Of a DNA stretch of 64,000 nt, positions 17,697 to 26,006 are shown piece by piece (within the stretch, counting starts at the first letter, position 1; the number at the start of each line of letters is the position of its first letter). The stretch is taken from positions 9,176,001 to 9,240,000 of the forward strand of contig NZ_JADBGF010000001.1 in assembly GCF_014873495.1 (NCBI RefSeq), in the 5' to 3' direction. The notes below the pieces were generated by a model that ran no database searches, was not told the DNA's origin, and was given only the letters and a program-made list of their open reading frames with translations. The DNA is from Streptomyces stelliscabiei. GTDB lineage: Bacteria > Actinomycetota > Actinomycetes > Streptomycetales > Streptomycetaceae. Both the position numbers and the translations under genes were made by a program.

Positions 17697-18731
17697 ATGG
17701 TGCAGATACCGAAAGAGCCCGCCCCGCCCTCGCCCCTGCAGCGATCCGTGCCCACGAGCGCCGACGTGGCACGTCTCGCGGGTGTCTCACGTGCGACGGT
17801 CAGCTACGTCCTGAACAACACCAGCGCCGTCCGCATCAGCGAGCCGACCCGCCGCCGGGTCCACGAGGCCGCCAAGGAACTCGGCTACGTACCGCACGCG
17901 GCGGCCCGCAGCCTGCGCGCCGGCCACAGCCGCCTGGTGCTGATGCCCACCCCGAACGTTCCGATCGGGCCGCTGTACAGCCAGTTCATCAACGAGATCC
18001 AGTGGGCCCTCAGCCGGCTCGACTACACCGTCGTGCAGCACGGCGGCCTGGGGCTGCGCGGCGACGACGCCGCCCGCGCCTGGGCCGAACTGCGCCCGGT
18101 CGCGGTCATCATGCCCGGCGTCGGTCTGGGCCCGCAGGGTGTGGCCGTGCTCAAGCGCTCCGGCGCCAAGGCCGTGGTCACCCTCACCCCCGAACCCGTC
18201 GAGGGCGCCCACGCGTTGATCCTGGACCACGCGGGCGTCGGCCACAGCGCCGGCCGGCACCTCGTCGAGAGCGGCCGCCGCCGCATCGGTGTCGTCGTGC
18301 CCGAGGAGCCCGGCTTCGGGGTCTTCTCCCAGCCCCGCCTGGCCGGCGTACGACGCGCGGTGCAGGGCACCGAGGCCACGGTCACCGAGCTGCCGCTCGC
18401 CTACGACGAGGCCGCCGCCGCCCGGCTCGCCCGCGACTGGCGCTCGCTCGGGCTGGACGCGGTGTTCGCGTACAACGACGAGTACGCGATGTTGGTGATG
18501 CGGGCCCTCCAGGACGAGGGCATCGGCGTCCCCGGGGAGACGGCCGTGGTCGGGGCCGACGACCTGATGCTCGGCCGGCTGTTGCGGCCCCGCCTGAGCA
18601 CCGTCCACCTGGAGCTGCCCTCCGGACGTCACCTCGCGGAACTGGTCGACCGCGTGGTGCGCGACCCCGCCTCGGTCCCCACCACCCACGACGTCCTGGG
18701 CGCGAGGATCGTGCACCGCGAATCGAGCTGA
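17697..18731 (+). CDS. LacI family transcriptional regulator (upstream of pobA)
   Basis: 344 residues from the ATG at 17697; the frame is open from 17565 but the extra 44 residues are not LacI-like and lack a ribosome site. The helix-turn-helix is SADVARLAGVSRATVSYVLNN (residues about 22-42) with the hinge YVPHAAARSLRAG, followed by the periplasmic-binding-protein-like effector domain ending near AVVGADDLMLGRLLRPRLSTV. It lies 190 bp upstream of the hydroxybenzoate hydroxylase on the same strand and probably controls it. The effector is unknown. Confidence 0.9.
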   Translation: MVQIPKEPAPPSPLQRSVPTSADVARLAGVSRATVSYVLNNTSAVRISEPTRRRVHEAAKELGYVPHAAARSLRAGHSRLVLMPTPNVPIGPLYSQFINEIQWALSRLDYTVVQHGGLGLRGDDAARAWAELRPVAVIMPGVGLGPQGVAVLKRSGAKAVVTLTPEPVEGAHALILDHAGVGHSAGRHLVESGRRRIGVVVPEEPGFGVFSQPRLAGVRRAVQGTEATVTELPLAYDEAAAARLARDWRSLGLDAVFAYNDEYAMLVMRALQDEGIGVPGETAVVGADDLMLGRLLRPRLSTVHLELPSGRHLAELVDRVVRDPASVPTTHDVLGARIVHRESS

Positions 18732-18893
18732 ACGCACAAGGCCGAACGCACACGGCCGAGCGGACACGGCGGTGGTGTCGTCGAAGGTCGGCAGGACCGT
18801 GACCGGCCGAACCGGCACGGTTGAACGAACACGGCCGAACCGGCACGGCTGGACGGGCGGGGCCGAACGGGCGAGGCTGGGCGGACAGGGCGG
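18731..18893. repeat. Degenerate 14-bp tandem repeat between lacI and pobA
   Basis: Units resembling AACGGGCACGGCCG repeat every 14 bp: three at 18731-18772 and six uninterrupted at 18810-18893, with 37 bp of unrelated sequence between. Units differ at 2-5 positions but keep A-CG...GG-CG. The array ends 17 bp before the pobA ribosome site, so it forms most of the pobA leader or operator region. Confidence 0.75.
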
Positions 18894-18922
18894 GACGGAC
18901 CGCCCGCCTCGGGAGGCGCGTC

Positions 18923-20113
18923 ATGCGCACGAAGGTCGGCATCATCGGAGCGGGTCCCGCCGGGCTCCTCCTCGCCCGGCTGCTGCACCGGGCGGACATC
19001 GACTGCGTGGTCCTGGAGAGCCGGACCCGCGCGCACGTGGAGCGTCGGCCGGGGATGCCGTCGGCCGGAGGCGTGCTGGAGCAGGGCACCGTCGACGCGC
19101 TGCGCGCGTGCGGGGCCGCCGCACGCCTGGAGACCGAGGGCGTGGTCCAGCACGGCATCGAACTGCGCTTCGACCGCGAACGGCACCGCCTCGACCTCCC
19201 GGCCCTCACCGGCGGCCGTACCGTCACGATCTATCCCCGGGCGGAGATCGTCAACGACCTCGTCGCCCTCCAACTCGCGGACGGGCCACCGCTGTTGTTC
19301 CAGGCGGAGGCGATCGGCGTCGAGAGCCCGCTCGGCGAGCGCCCGGTGGTGCACTTCGTCCACGACGGGTACCAGGAGGAACTGTCCTGCGAGTGGGTGG
19401 TCGGCTGCGACGGCTTCCACGGCATCTCCCGCCATGTGTTCCCGGCCGCCGCCCGCCGGGTGTACGAGCACGAGCACCCGTACTCCTGGCTCGGCGTCCT
19501 CGCCGAAGTCCCGCCGCCCCGCGAGGAGTCGATCTACGCACGCGGTGACCACGGCTTCGCCCTGCACGGCATGCGCTCAGCGTCGGTGTCCCGGTTCTGC
19601 CTCCAGGTCCCCAGCGGCACCGACCCCGCCGACTGGCCCGACGAACGTGTATGGGACGAACTGGCCGCGCGCTTCGCCATCGACGCCGACTGGACCCTGG
19701 AACGCGGACCGGTCACCGCCAAGTCCGTGACCCCGATGCGCAGTCACGTCCACGAGCCGATGCGGCACGGCCGACTGCTGCTCGCCGGGGGAGCCGCCCA
19801 CACCGTGGCGCCGACCGGCACCGAGGGCCTCAACCTCGGGGTGTACGAGGTGTGCGTCCTCGCCCGCGCCCTCGTCGAGCTGTACACCCACGGAACGGCA
19901 CAACTCCTGGACCGTTACTCGCAGGTGTGCCTCGACCGGGTCTGGCGGACGGCCCGCTTCTCGTACGACATGACCAGGATGCTGCACGCGCTGCCGGAGG
20001 GCGGCGCCTTCGACCACCGCCTCCAGCTCGCCGGGCTGCGCCGGATCACCGCCTCCCGCCAGGCGGCCGCCGAACTGGCAGCCCACTACACGGGGCTGCC
20101 GCCTGCCCGGTGA
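18923..20113 (+). CDS. pobA: 4-hydroxybenzoate 3-monooxygenase
   Basis: 396 residues; the ATG at 18923 follows GGGAGG, and a further upstream ATG would put the 14-bp repeats into the protein. The FAD fold is VGIIGAGPAGLLLARLL (residues 5-21), CVVLESRTR binds the ribose, the DG motif is VVGCDGFHGISR, and GGAAHTVAPTGTEGLNLG is the GD-like second FAD motif. It converts 4-hydroxybenzoate to protocatechuate with NAD(P)H and O2, feeding the beta-ketoadipate pathway. No pca genes are in the window. Confidence 0.93.
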   Translation: MRTKVGIIGAGPAGLLLARLLHRADIDCVVLESRTRAHVERRPGMPSAGGVLEQGTVDALRACGAAARLETEGVVQHGIELRFDRERHRLDLPALTGGRTVTIYPRAEIVNDLVALQLADGPPLLFQAEAIGVESPLGERPVVHFVHDGYQEELSCEWVVGCDGFHGISRHVFPAAARRVYEHEHPYSWLGVLAEVPPPREESIYARGDHGFALHGMRSASVSRFCLQVPSGTDPADWPDERVWDELAARFAIDADWTLERGPVTAKSVTPMRSHVHEPMRHGRLLLAGGAAHTVAPTGTEGLNLGVYEVCVLARALVELYTHGTAQLLDRYSQVCLDRVWRTARFSYDMTRMLHALPEGGAFDHRLQLAGLRRITASRQAAAELAAHYTGLPPAR

Positions 20114-20122
20114 GACGGCCGG

Positions 20123-20509
20123 CTACCGGCCGTTCTCCTCCACCTGCGCCTGCTGCTCGGCGACGGCCTTGCGGACCTCGTCCATGTCCAGCTTCCGGGC
20201 CTGCCCGATGACGTCGGTCAGCGCGGCCTCGGGCAGCGCGCCCGGCTGCGCGAACACGGCCACCTGGTCACGGACGATCATCAGCGTCGGGATGGACTGG
20301 ATGCCGAAGGCCTGCGCCAGCTCCGGCTGGGCCTCGGTGTCCACCTTGCCGAACACCAGGTCCGGGTTGTCGTCGGCGGCCTTCTCGTAGACCGGGGCGA
20401 ACTGCCGGCAAGGCCCGCACCAGGACGCCCAGAAGTCGATCAGAACGAACTCGTTCTCGGTGACCGTCCGGTCGAAGTTCTCCTTGGTCAGCTCCACGGT
20501 GCTGCTCAT
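20123..20509 (-). CDS. trxA: Thioredoxin
   Basis: 128 residues from the ATG at 20509; an ATG at 20518 adds three residues. WASWCGPC (Cys31 and Cys34) is the active site, and the cis-proline is in IQSIPTLM. The C-terminal extension (LDMDEVRKAVAEQQAQ, charged) is about 15-20 residues longer than E. coli TrxA. It reduces disulfides in the cytoplasm. A SigR-type promoter lies 50-77 bp upstream, consistent with induction by thiol-oxidative stress. Confidence 0.95.
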   Translation of the reverse strand: MSSTVELTKENFDRTVTENEFVLIDFWASWCGPCRQFAPVYEKAADDNPDLVFGKVDTEAQPELAQAFGIQSIPTLMIVRDQVAVFAQPGALPEAALTDVIGQARKLDMDEVRKAVAEQQAQVEENGR

Positions 20510-20558
20510 GGCGTGCATCCCTCTTCCTGGTTTCGGTGCTCGGGGCGAGCCGCACTCG

Positions 20559-20586
20559 ACAACGCCACCCCGTGGTGGCGTATTCC
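20559..20586 (-). promoter_or_regulatory. SigR-type promoter of thioredoxin
   Basis: On the minus strand GGAAT (20586-20582) is followed after 18 bp by GTTGT (20563-20559), matching the Streptomyces SigR consensus GGAAT-N18/19-GTT. It is about 50 bp upstream of the thioredoxin start, a known type of SigR target. Confidence 0.75.
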
Positions 20587-20636
20587 GCGCGCGTACCCGT
20601 TTGGCCACCGCGCACACCAGCAACCAGACTGACCCC

Positions 20637-22097
20637 ATGACGGATACGGAAAACACCGAAGGCCCGGCGGGCGACGCGACACCGGACGAGTACGACGTCG
20701 TGGTGCTCGGTGCCGGACCCGTGGGGGAGAACGTCGCCGACCGCACCCGCGCGGCCGGCCTGTCCACCGCGATCGTGGAGAGCGAACTGGTCGGCGGCGA
20801 GTGCTCGTACTGGGCGTGCATGCCGAGCAAGGCCCTCCTGCGCCCCGCGATCGCCCGCGCCGACGCCCGCCGCGTACCGGGGCTGCGCCACCTGGTCGAG
20901 GGCCCGCTGGACACCGCCGAGGTGCTCGCCCACCGCGACTACGAGACCGCGCACTGGAAGGACGACGGCCAGGTCGGCTGGCTGGAGAGCGTCGGGGCGG
21001 CCCTGTACCGGGGCCACGCGCGCCTGGCCGGACCCCGCCGGGTCGTCGTGGACGCCCCCGACGGCGGGCGTCAGGTCCTCACCGCCCGGCACGCGGTGGT
21101 CCTCTCCACCGGCAGCCGCGCCCTCCTGCCCGACCTGCCGGGACTCGCGCAGGTCAAGCCCTGGACCAGTCGCGAGGCCACCAGCGCGCAGACGGTCCCC
21201 GGCCGGCTGATCGTCGTCGGCGGCGGTGTCGTGGCCGTCGAGATGGCCACCGCCTGGCGGTCCCTCGGCTCCGAGGTCACCGTCCTCGTGCGCGGCAAGG
21301 GCCTGCTGCCCCGCATGGAGCCCTTCGCCGGTGAACTGATCGCCGAGGCGCTCGCCGAGTCGGGCGTCGACGTGCGGACGGGTACGTCGGTGACGGCGGT
21401 GATCCGCGAGGACGGGACCGTGGTGGCCCGCACGGACACCGGCGACCGGCTGGAGGCCGACGAGATCCTCTTCGCCACCGGCCGCGCCCCGCGCACCGAC
21501 GACCTCGGCCTCGACACCGTGGGTCTGGAGTCCGGATCGTGGCTGGAGGTGGACGACAGCCTCCGGGTGACGGGCAGCGACTGGCTGTACGCGGTCGGGG
21601 ACGTCAACCACCGGGCGCTCCTCACCCACCAGGGCAAGTACCAGGCCCGGATCGCCGGGGCCGCCATCGCCGCCCGCGCGGCCGGGGTCCCGCTCCTGGA
21701 GAGCGACCGCTGGGGAGCCCACGCGGCCACCGCCGACCACGCCGCCGTCCCCCAGGTCGTCTTCACCGACCCCGAGGCCGCCGCCGTCGGCCTCTCCCTC
21801 GCCGAGGCCGAAAGGGCCGGGCACCGCGTCCGCGCGGTCGACGTCGAGTTCTCCTCCGTCGCGGGGGCGGGCCTGTACGCCGACGGCTACCGGGGCCGCG
21901 CCCGCATGGTCGTCGACCTGGACCGCGAGATCCTGCGCGGCGTCACCTTCGTCGGCCCCGCCGTCGGTGAGCTGATCCACTCCGCCACCGTCGCCGTCGT
22001 CGGGGAGGTCCCGGTCGACCGGCTCTGGCACGCGGTGCCCTCGTACCCGACGATCAGCGAGGTGTGGCTGCGGCTGCTGGAGGCGTACCGGGGCTGA
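20637..22097 (+). CDS. FAD-dependent pyridine nucleotide-disulfide oxidoreductase-like protein (class I)
   Basis: 486 residues. YDVVVLGAGPVGENVAD is the FAD motif, GGECSYWACMPSKALLRP contains the redox pair C-x4-C of class I enzymes such as lipoamide dehydrogenase and mercuric reductase, RLIVVGGGVVAVEMATAW is the NAD(P)H fold, and WLYAVGDVN the second FAD contact. At the C-terminus the usual H-x-H-PT-SE catalytic base stretch reads VPSYPTISE, so both histidines are missing. It probably reduces something other than a disulfide substrate, such as a metal or quinone. It is divergent from thioredoxin. Confidence 0.87.
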   Translation: MTDTENTEGPAGDATPDEYDVVVLGAGPVGENVADRTRAAGLSTAIVESELVGGECSYWACMPSKALLRPAIARADARRVPGLRHLVEGPLDTAEVLAHRDYETAHWKDDGQVGWLESVGAALYRGHARLAGPRRVVVDAPDGGRQVLTARHAVVLSTGSRALLPDLPGLAQVKPWTSREATSAQTVPGRLIVVGGGVVAVEMATAWRSLGSEVTVLVRGKGLLPRMEPFAGELIAEALAESGVDVRTGTSVTAVIREDGTVVARTDTGDRLEADEILFATGRAPRTDDLGLDTVGLESGSWLEVDDSLRVTGSDWLYAVGDVNHRALLTHQGKYQARIAGAAIAARAAGVPLLESDRWGAHAATADHAAVPQVVFTDPEAAAVGLSLAEAERAGHRVRAVDVEFSSVAGAGLYADGYRGRARMVVDLDREILRGVTFVGPAVGELIHSATVAVVGEVPVDRLWHAVPSYPTISEVWLRLLEAYRG

Positions 22098-22115
22098 ACC
22101 GGCCGGTCCGGGCGC

Positions 22116-22772
22116 TCAGTCGGGCAGCAGGAAGCCCAGCGCCCGGGCGGCCCGGACCGGGGTCGGGTCGTTCCAGCGGTCGGCCATCGCCTGGCTGGAG
22201 GAGAGGGACCTCAGCTCGGCGTGGTCGAGGTAGAGCGTGCCGTTCAGATGGTCCGTCTCGTGCTGGACGATCCGGGCCGGCCACCCCGAGAACTCCTCGT
22301 CCACCGTCCGCCCCCGCTCGTCGAGCGCCCGGAGCCGCACCTTGGCGTGCCGCGCCACCACGGCCTGCCAGCCCGGCACGCTCAGACAGCCCTCGAAGAA
22401 CGCGTCCCGGTACGGCCCCACGGCCTCGTACGCGGGATTGACCAGGACCCGGAACGGCTGCGGCACCCGGCCCCGGGCCAGCCGTACCTCCTCCGGGACC
22501 GGCGCGGGGTCCTCGATCACCGCGATCCGCAGGGACACCCCGACCTGGGGCGCGGCGAGACCGACGCCGGGCGCCGCGTGCATGGTGGCGCGCAGGGCGG
22601 CGACGAAGCGGGCGAGGAGACCCGGGTCGAGCTGGCCGTCGAAGGGCTCGGCGGTGCGGCGCAGCACCGGGTCGCCCGCGGCGACGATCGGCAGCGGCCC
22701 CTCATGGGCGAGGAGTTCCTCGACCCGGTCGCTCAGGAGACGGGAGTCGACGCGGTCACGTTCAGAAGCCAT
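22116..22772 (-). CDS. def: Peptide deformylase
   Basis: 218 residues from ATG 22772 (longer in-frame starts lack support). All three motifs are present: GVGLAAPQVG (motif 1), EGCLSVPG (motif 2, metal Cys) and QHETDHLNG (motif 3, HExxH with catalytic Glu). It removes the formyl group from nascent N-termini using Fe2+. The N-terminal extension of about 40 residues is common in actinomycete paralogues; Streptomyces usually has several def genes and this one has no fmt neighbour. Confidence 0.95.
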   Translation of the reverse strand: MASERDRVDSRLLSDRVEELLAHEGPLPIVAAGDPVLRRTAEPFDGQLDPGLLARFVAALRATMHAAPGVGLAAPQVGVSLRIAVIEDPAPVPEEVRLARGRVPQPFRVLVNPAYEAVGPYRDAFFEGCLSVPGWQAVVARHAKVRLRALDERGRTVDEEFSGWPARIVQHETDHLNGTLYLDHAELRSLSSSQAMADRWNDPTPVRAARALGFLLPD

Positions 22773-22884
22773 CGGGCCAGGATGCCAACCGGCGTCGCGC
22801 GACGCGAGGCGGCTCACGCGTAGGCCCGCCGGCTCACGCGAGGGCCGGCCGGCCCTCGCGCGTCCACGCGACAGCATCACCGCG

Positions 22885-22900
22885 TGTGACCCACATCACA
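22885..22900. promoter_or_regulatory. CRP/GlxR-like palindrome
   Basis: TGTGA-N6-TCACA, extended to GTGTGA/TCACAC (22884-22901), matches the CRP/GlxR family recognition sequence. It lies 80 bp upstream of the PepSY membrane protein start and 113 bp upstream of the divergent deformylase start. Regulation by a cAMP receptor protein homologue is inferred. Confidence 0.55.
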
Positions 22901-22979
22901 CAAAGTGCCGGGAACTCGAAGCCTCCACGATCCGACTACTGGACCGCCACGACGTCCCCGCATCCCGGAGCATCCGCCG

Positions 22980-24389
22980 ATGACCATCGCCCCCTCGACC
23001 GAGACGGACGAGTCCCAGAAACCCGTCGCCAAGCCCGACGGCGCCACGAGGGGCTGGGCTTCGCTCCGGCCGCTCGTGCTGCGGCTGCACTTCTACGCGG
23101 GCGTCCTCGTCGCCCCGTTCCTGCTGGTCGCCGCCCTGACCGGCGGACTGTACGCCGCCTCGTTCTCGATCGAGAAGATCGTCTACGCGGACCGGACGAC
23201 CGTCGCCGAGGTGGGTGACGCCAAGCTGCCGATCTCCGAGCAGGTGGCCGCCGCCCGCAAGGAGCACCCCGAGGGCACCCTCTCCGCCGTACGCCCCTCG
23301 CCGGAGGACGACGCGACGACCCGGGTGATGCTGACGGGCGTCGAGGGCATCGACGAGGGCAACACGCTCGCGGTGTTCGTCGACCCGTACACGGCGGAGG
23401 TGCGCGGCGCCCTGGAGCAGTACGGCTCGACCGGCGCACTGCCGGTGCGGACCTGGATCGACAAGTTCCACGCCAATCTCCAGCTCGGCGAGCCCGGCCG
23501 CCTGTACAGCGAACTCGCCGCCAGCTGGCTGTGGGTCATCTCCGGCGGCGGCCTCGTGCTCTGGTTCGCCCGCCGCCGCGCCCAGCGCAAGGTGCGCGGC
23601 ACCAGCGGCCGCCGCCGCACGCTGGGCCTGCACGGCACGGTCGGTGTCTGGGCCGCCGCCGGGTTCTTCTTCCTCTCGGCGACCGGCCTGACCTGGTCGA
23701 CCTACGCGGGCGCCAACATCGAGGTCCTGCGCACCGAACTCCACCAGGCCACCCCGGCGATCTCCGCCGCCGCGGGCGACCACGGGGATCACGGCGACGG
23801 CTCGGCGGAGGAAGGGGCCGCCCCCGAGGGCGACCTGGACAAGATCCTCGCCGCCGCGCGGGCCAAGGGCCTCGGCGACCCGGTGGAGATCGTGCCGCCC
23901 GCCGACGCGTCCTCCACGTACGTGGTCAAGCAGGTCCAGCGCAGCTGGCCCACCAAGCAGGACGCGGTGGCCGTGGACCCGGCGACCGCCGAGGTCACCG
24001 ACACGCTCCGGTTCGCCGACTTCCCCGTCCTCGCCAAGCTCTCCCGCTGGGGCATCGACGGTCACACCGGCGTGCTGTTCGGGCTGGCGAACCAGCTCCT
24101 CCTCATGGCCCTGGCCGCCTCCCTGGTCGTGCTGATCCTCTGGGGCTACCGCATGTGGTGGCTGCGCGGCCGCGCCTCGTCGTTCGGCCGCCCGATCCCG
24201 CGCGGCGCCTGGCAGCACGTGCCGCCGCAGATCCTGGTCCCGGCCCTCGCCCTCATCGCCGTCCTCGGCTACTTCGTGCCCCTGCTCGGCATCCCGCTCG
24301 CCGTGTTCATCGCGGTGGACGTCGTCCTGGGCGAGATCGCTCACCGGCGCGGCAAGCGGTCGTACGGCGGCCGGGCGGAGGCGAAGTAG
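22980..24389 (+). CDS. PepSY-associated transmembrane protein
   Basis: 469 residues with about four membrane helices: near residues 26-50 (LHFYAGVLVAPFLLVAALTGG), 180-200, 220-240 and 375-395, plus a pair near the C-terminus. This is the PepSY-TM (iron-regulated membrane protein) layout, with extracellular PepSY-like domains between helices 1-2 and 3-4. The second loop has a His/Asp patch (DHGDHGDGSAEE). LHGTVGVWAAAGFFFLSATG is the conserved core. Such proteins are linked to metal or haem handling or surface reductase activity; the substrate is unknown. Confidence 0.85.
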   Translation: MTIAPSTETDESQKPVAKPDGATRGWASLRPLVLRLHFYAGVLVAPFLLVAALTGGLYAASFSIEKIVYADRTTVAEVGDAKLPISEQVAAARKEHPEGTLSAVRPSPEDDATTRVMLTGVEGIDEGNTLAVFVDPYTAEVRGALEQYGSTGALPVRTWIDKFHANLQLGEPGRLYSELAASWLWVISGGGLVLWFARRRAQRKVRGTSGRRRTLGLHGTVGVWAAAGFFFLSATGLTWSTYAGANIEVLRTELHQATPAISAAAGDHGDHGDGSAEEGAAPEGDLDKILAAARAKGLGDPVEIVPPADASSTYVVKQVQRSWPTKQDAVAVDPATAEVTDTLRFADFPVLAKLSRWGIDGHTGVLFGLANQLLLMALAASLVVLILWGYRMWWLRGRASSFGRPIPRGAWQHVPPQILVPALALIAVLGYFVPLLGIPLAVFIAVDVVLGEIAHRRGKRSYGGRAEAK

Positions 24390-24437
24390 GACGGCCGGGC
24401 GGCAGTGACGCGGGCCTCCCGGGGGAGGCCGAGCGAT

Positions 24438-24469
24438 GAGGGGGCGCGTCCGACCGGACGCGCCCCCTC
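24438..24469. terminator. Bidirectional terminator hairpin
   Basis: Perfect 15-bp arms (24438-24452 and 24455-24469) with a 2-base loop, between the PepSY gene and the convergent TPR gene. It can serve both transcripts. Confidence 0.85.
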
Positions 24470-24511
24470 ACGGCGCTCGTACGACCCCTACGCCTCTGCT
24501 CCCCGACGCCC

Positions 24512-24868
24512 CTACGCCTCCTGCAGCCGCTCGAAGTCGCCCGCGAGCGCCGCGGCGATCCGCAGGTGGGACTCCGCCTCCTGGTGCCGGGCCTGCCGCT
24601 CCAGCGTGCGGCCCAGCATCAGCCGGGCGTACTGCTCCACCGGGTCCCGCTCGACGAGGACGCGCAACTCGGCCTCGGCGCGGCGCAGTTGGGCCGAGTG
24701 GTAGTAGGCGCGGGCCAGCAGCAGCCGGGGGCCGGTCTGCTCCGGGACCTCCTCGACCAGCGGGCCGAGGACACGTGCGGCGGCGGTGTAGTCCTTGGCG
24801 TCGAAGAACATCCGGGCGCGCTCCCAGCGCTCGGCGGCTGTTCCGTGGTCGTAGTACGTGGTGTCCAC
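24512..24868 (-). CDS. Tetratricopeptide repeat protein
   Basis: 118 residues from the GTG at 24868, preceded by AAGGAGG at 6 nt; the longer frame to 24892 would begin inside the ribosome site. AERWERARMFFDAKDYTAAARVL, TGPRLLLARAYYHSAQLRRAE and YARLMLGRTLERQARHQEAES are about three TPR helix pairs. It is soluble, probably a protein-protein adaptor, and is single-copy in this context. No partner can be named. Confidence 0.85.
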   Translation of the reverse strand: MDTTYYDHGTAAERWERARMFFDAKDYTAAARVLGPLVEEVPEQTGPRLLLARAYYHSAQLRRAEAELRVLVERDPVEQYARLMLGRTLERQARHQEAESHLRIAAALAGDFERLQEA

Positions 24869-24909
24869 TGGTGCCTCCTTCGAGGCGCACAACCCCCGCT
24901 CCCCGGTGG

Positions 24910-25392
24910 CTATTCCACCGCCTCTCCTACGGCTTCCGCACCCGGCGTCGCGGCGGCGAGTTCCGCGTTGGCGCGCTCGGTGACGAGGGTCAGGACGCGA
25001 CCGGCGGTCAGCAGGTCCTCGGTGGGGATGCCGGCGTAGATCCGGGCGGAGACGGGCGCGGTCTCGGCGGCCGACCTGGCGAACGCCTCCCGTCCGGCGT
25101 CGGTGACCCGGAGGTGCGACGGCCGCTGCGGGTCCGTCTCCACCAGACCGGCGGAGAGCAACTCCTCGACGACGGCCCGTATGCCGACCGGCTCGACCTT
25201 GAGAAAGCCGACGACCTGGTGCACGACTTCGTCCCGTTCCACGGGGCCGTCGGCGACCGCGAGGACCCGGAGGGCCACCGACTGCTGGAACGTCAGGCCG
25301 TGTCCGGCCAGCACGCGCTCCAGGACCGCGCGGCTCGCGTAGTGGGCGAGGGCGACGACCCGGCCGTCGACGGTGGCTGCGGTGGAGGTCAT
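24910..25392 (-). CDS. MarR/winged-helix transcriptional regulator (second of a pair)
   Basis: 160 residues. LAHYASRAVLERVLAGHGLTFQQSVALRVL to LVETDPQRPSHLRVTDAGREAF is a winged-helix domain with MarR-like flanking helices, though it lacks the DxRxx wing signature. Its ATG overlaps the stop of the upstream MarR gene (ATGA at 25389-25392), so both are made from one message. Two MarR proteins in tandem may form a heterodimer or sense different ligands. It is probably controlled by the palindrome at 25890. Confidence 0.8.
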   Translation of the reverse strand: MTSTAATVDGRVVALAHYASRAVLERVLAGHGLTFQQSVALRVLAVADGPVERDEVVHQVVGFLKVEPVGIRAVVEELLSAGLVETDPQRPSHLRVTDAGREAFARSAAETAPVSARIYAGIPTEDLLTAGRVLTLVTERANAELAAATPGAEAVGEAVE

Positions 25393-25877
25393 GACTGCTC
25401 CTTGTCGTGTGCGTGCTCGGTGGAAGGGGTGAGCGGTACGTCGAGCAGGGTGGTCAGTTCACGGGTGAACTGGTGGGTGCGGGCGGAGTCCGGGCCGCCG
25501 AGCGGTTCCAGCAGCTGTCGCAGCAGCCCCTGGACCACCTCGATCGCGCGCCGGGTCACCTCGCGCCCCTGCTCGGTGAGCGCCAACCGCACGGCACGGG
25601 GGTCGCGAGGGTCCCGGGCGCGTTCCAGCAGCCCGGCGGTCTCCAGGGCGCGGGCCAGTTTGGAGACGTACAGGGCCTCCAGGCCGGTGTGGTCAGCGAG
25701 TTCCCGCTGGCTGGGCCGCTGTCCGGTCCGGTGCATGCCGTACAACGACGCGACCAGCGCGTACTGGGCGTGCGTCAGCCCGAGCGGAGCGACCGCGCGG
25801 TCCACCGCGACCCGCCACTTCACCGACAGTCGCCAGACGAGGAAACCGGGCGTCGCGCCCTCGAAATCCGAACCCAT
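25389..25877 (-). CDS. MarR family transcriptional regulator (first of a pair)
   Basis: 162 residues from the ATG at 25877; an ATG at 25892 lies inside the operator and would need a nearly leaderless message. LTHAQYALVASLYG, PSQRELADHTGLEALYVSKLARALETAGLLERARDPRDPRAVRLALTEQGRE shows the complete MarR winged helix with the DPRDPRAVR wing. The upstream palindrome overlaps a TATAGT -10-like box, indicating autorepression. Downstream it is coupled to a second MarR-like gene. Confidence 0.88.
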   Translation of the reverse strand: MGSDFEGATPGFLVWRLSVKWRVAVDRAVAPLGLTHAQYALVASLYGMHRTGQRPSQRELADHTGLEALYVSKLARALETAGLLERARDPRDPRAVRLALTEQGREVTRRAIEVVQGLLRQLLEPLGGPDSARTHQFTRELTTLLDVPLTPSTEHAHDKEQS

Positions 25878-25889
25878 GCGAATACTGTA

Positions 25890-25916
25890 CATGGCTACTA
25901 TAGCCATGGCTACTAT
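25890..25916. promoter_or_regulatory. Palindromic operator with direct repeat upstream of the marR pair
   Basis: CATGGCTA-CTA-TAGCCATG (25890-25908) is a perfect 8-bp inverted repeat with a 3-bp spacer, and ATGGCTACTAT occurs twice with a 15-bp period (25891 and 25906). The minus-strand -10-like TATAGT (25902-25897) lies inside. Size and symmetry suit a MarR dimer. Confidence 0.7.
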
Positions 25917-26006
25917 TTGCCGGACTGCGCCGCGGTGCGTGCGCCGTGCTAGCCCCCTGCGATGCACCGTGCCAGCGCCGGTCGAGTCCCGGGACGGGCG
26001 GCGGGC

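Noticed and set aside
20268..22031. Long minus-strand open frame opposite the disulfide-oxidoreductase-like gene
   Set aside because: No domain and wrong third-position bias; the plus-strand gene explains the region.
22896..24344. 482-codon minus-strand open frame opposite the PepSY gene
   Set aside because: Shadow of the membrane-protein gene; acidic and His-rich low-complexity sequence, no ribosome site.
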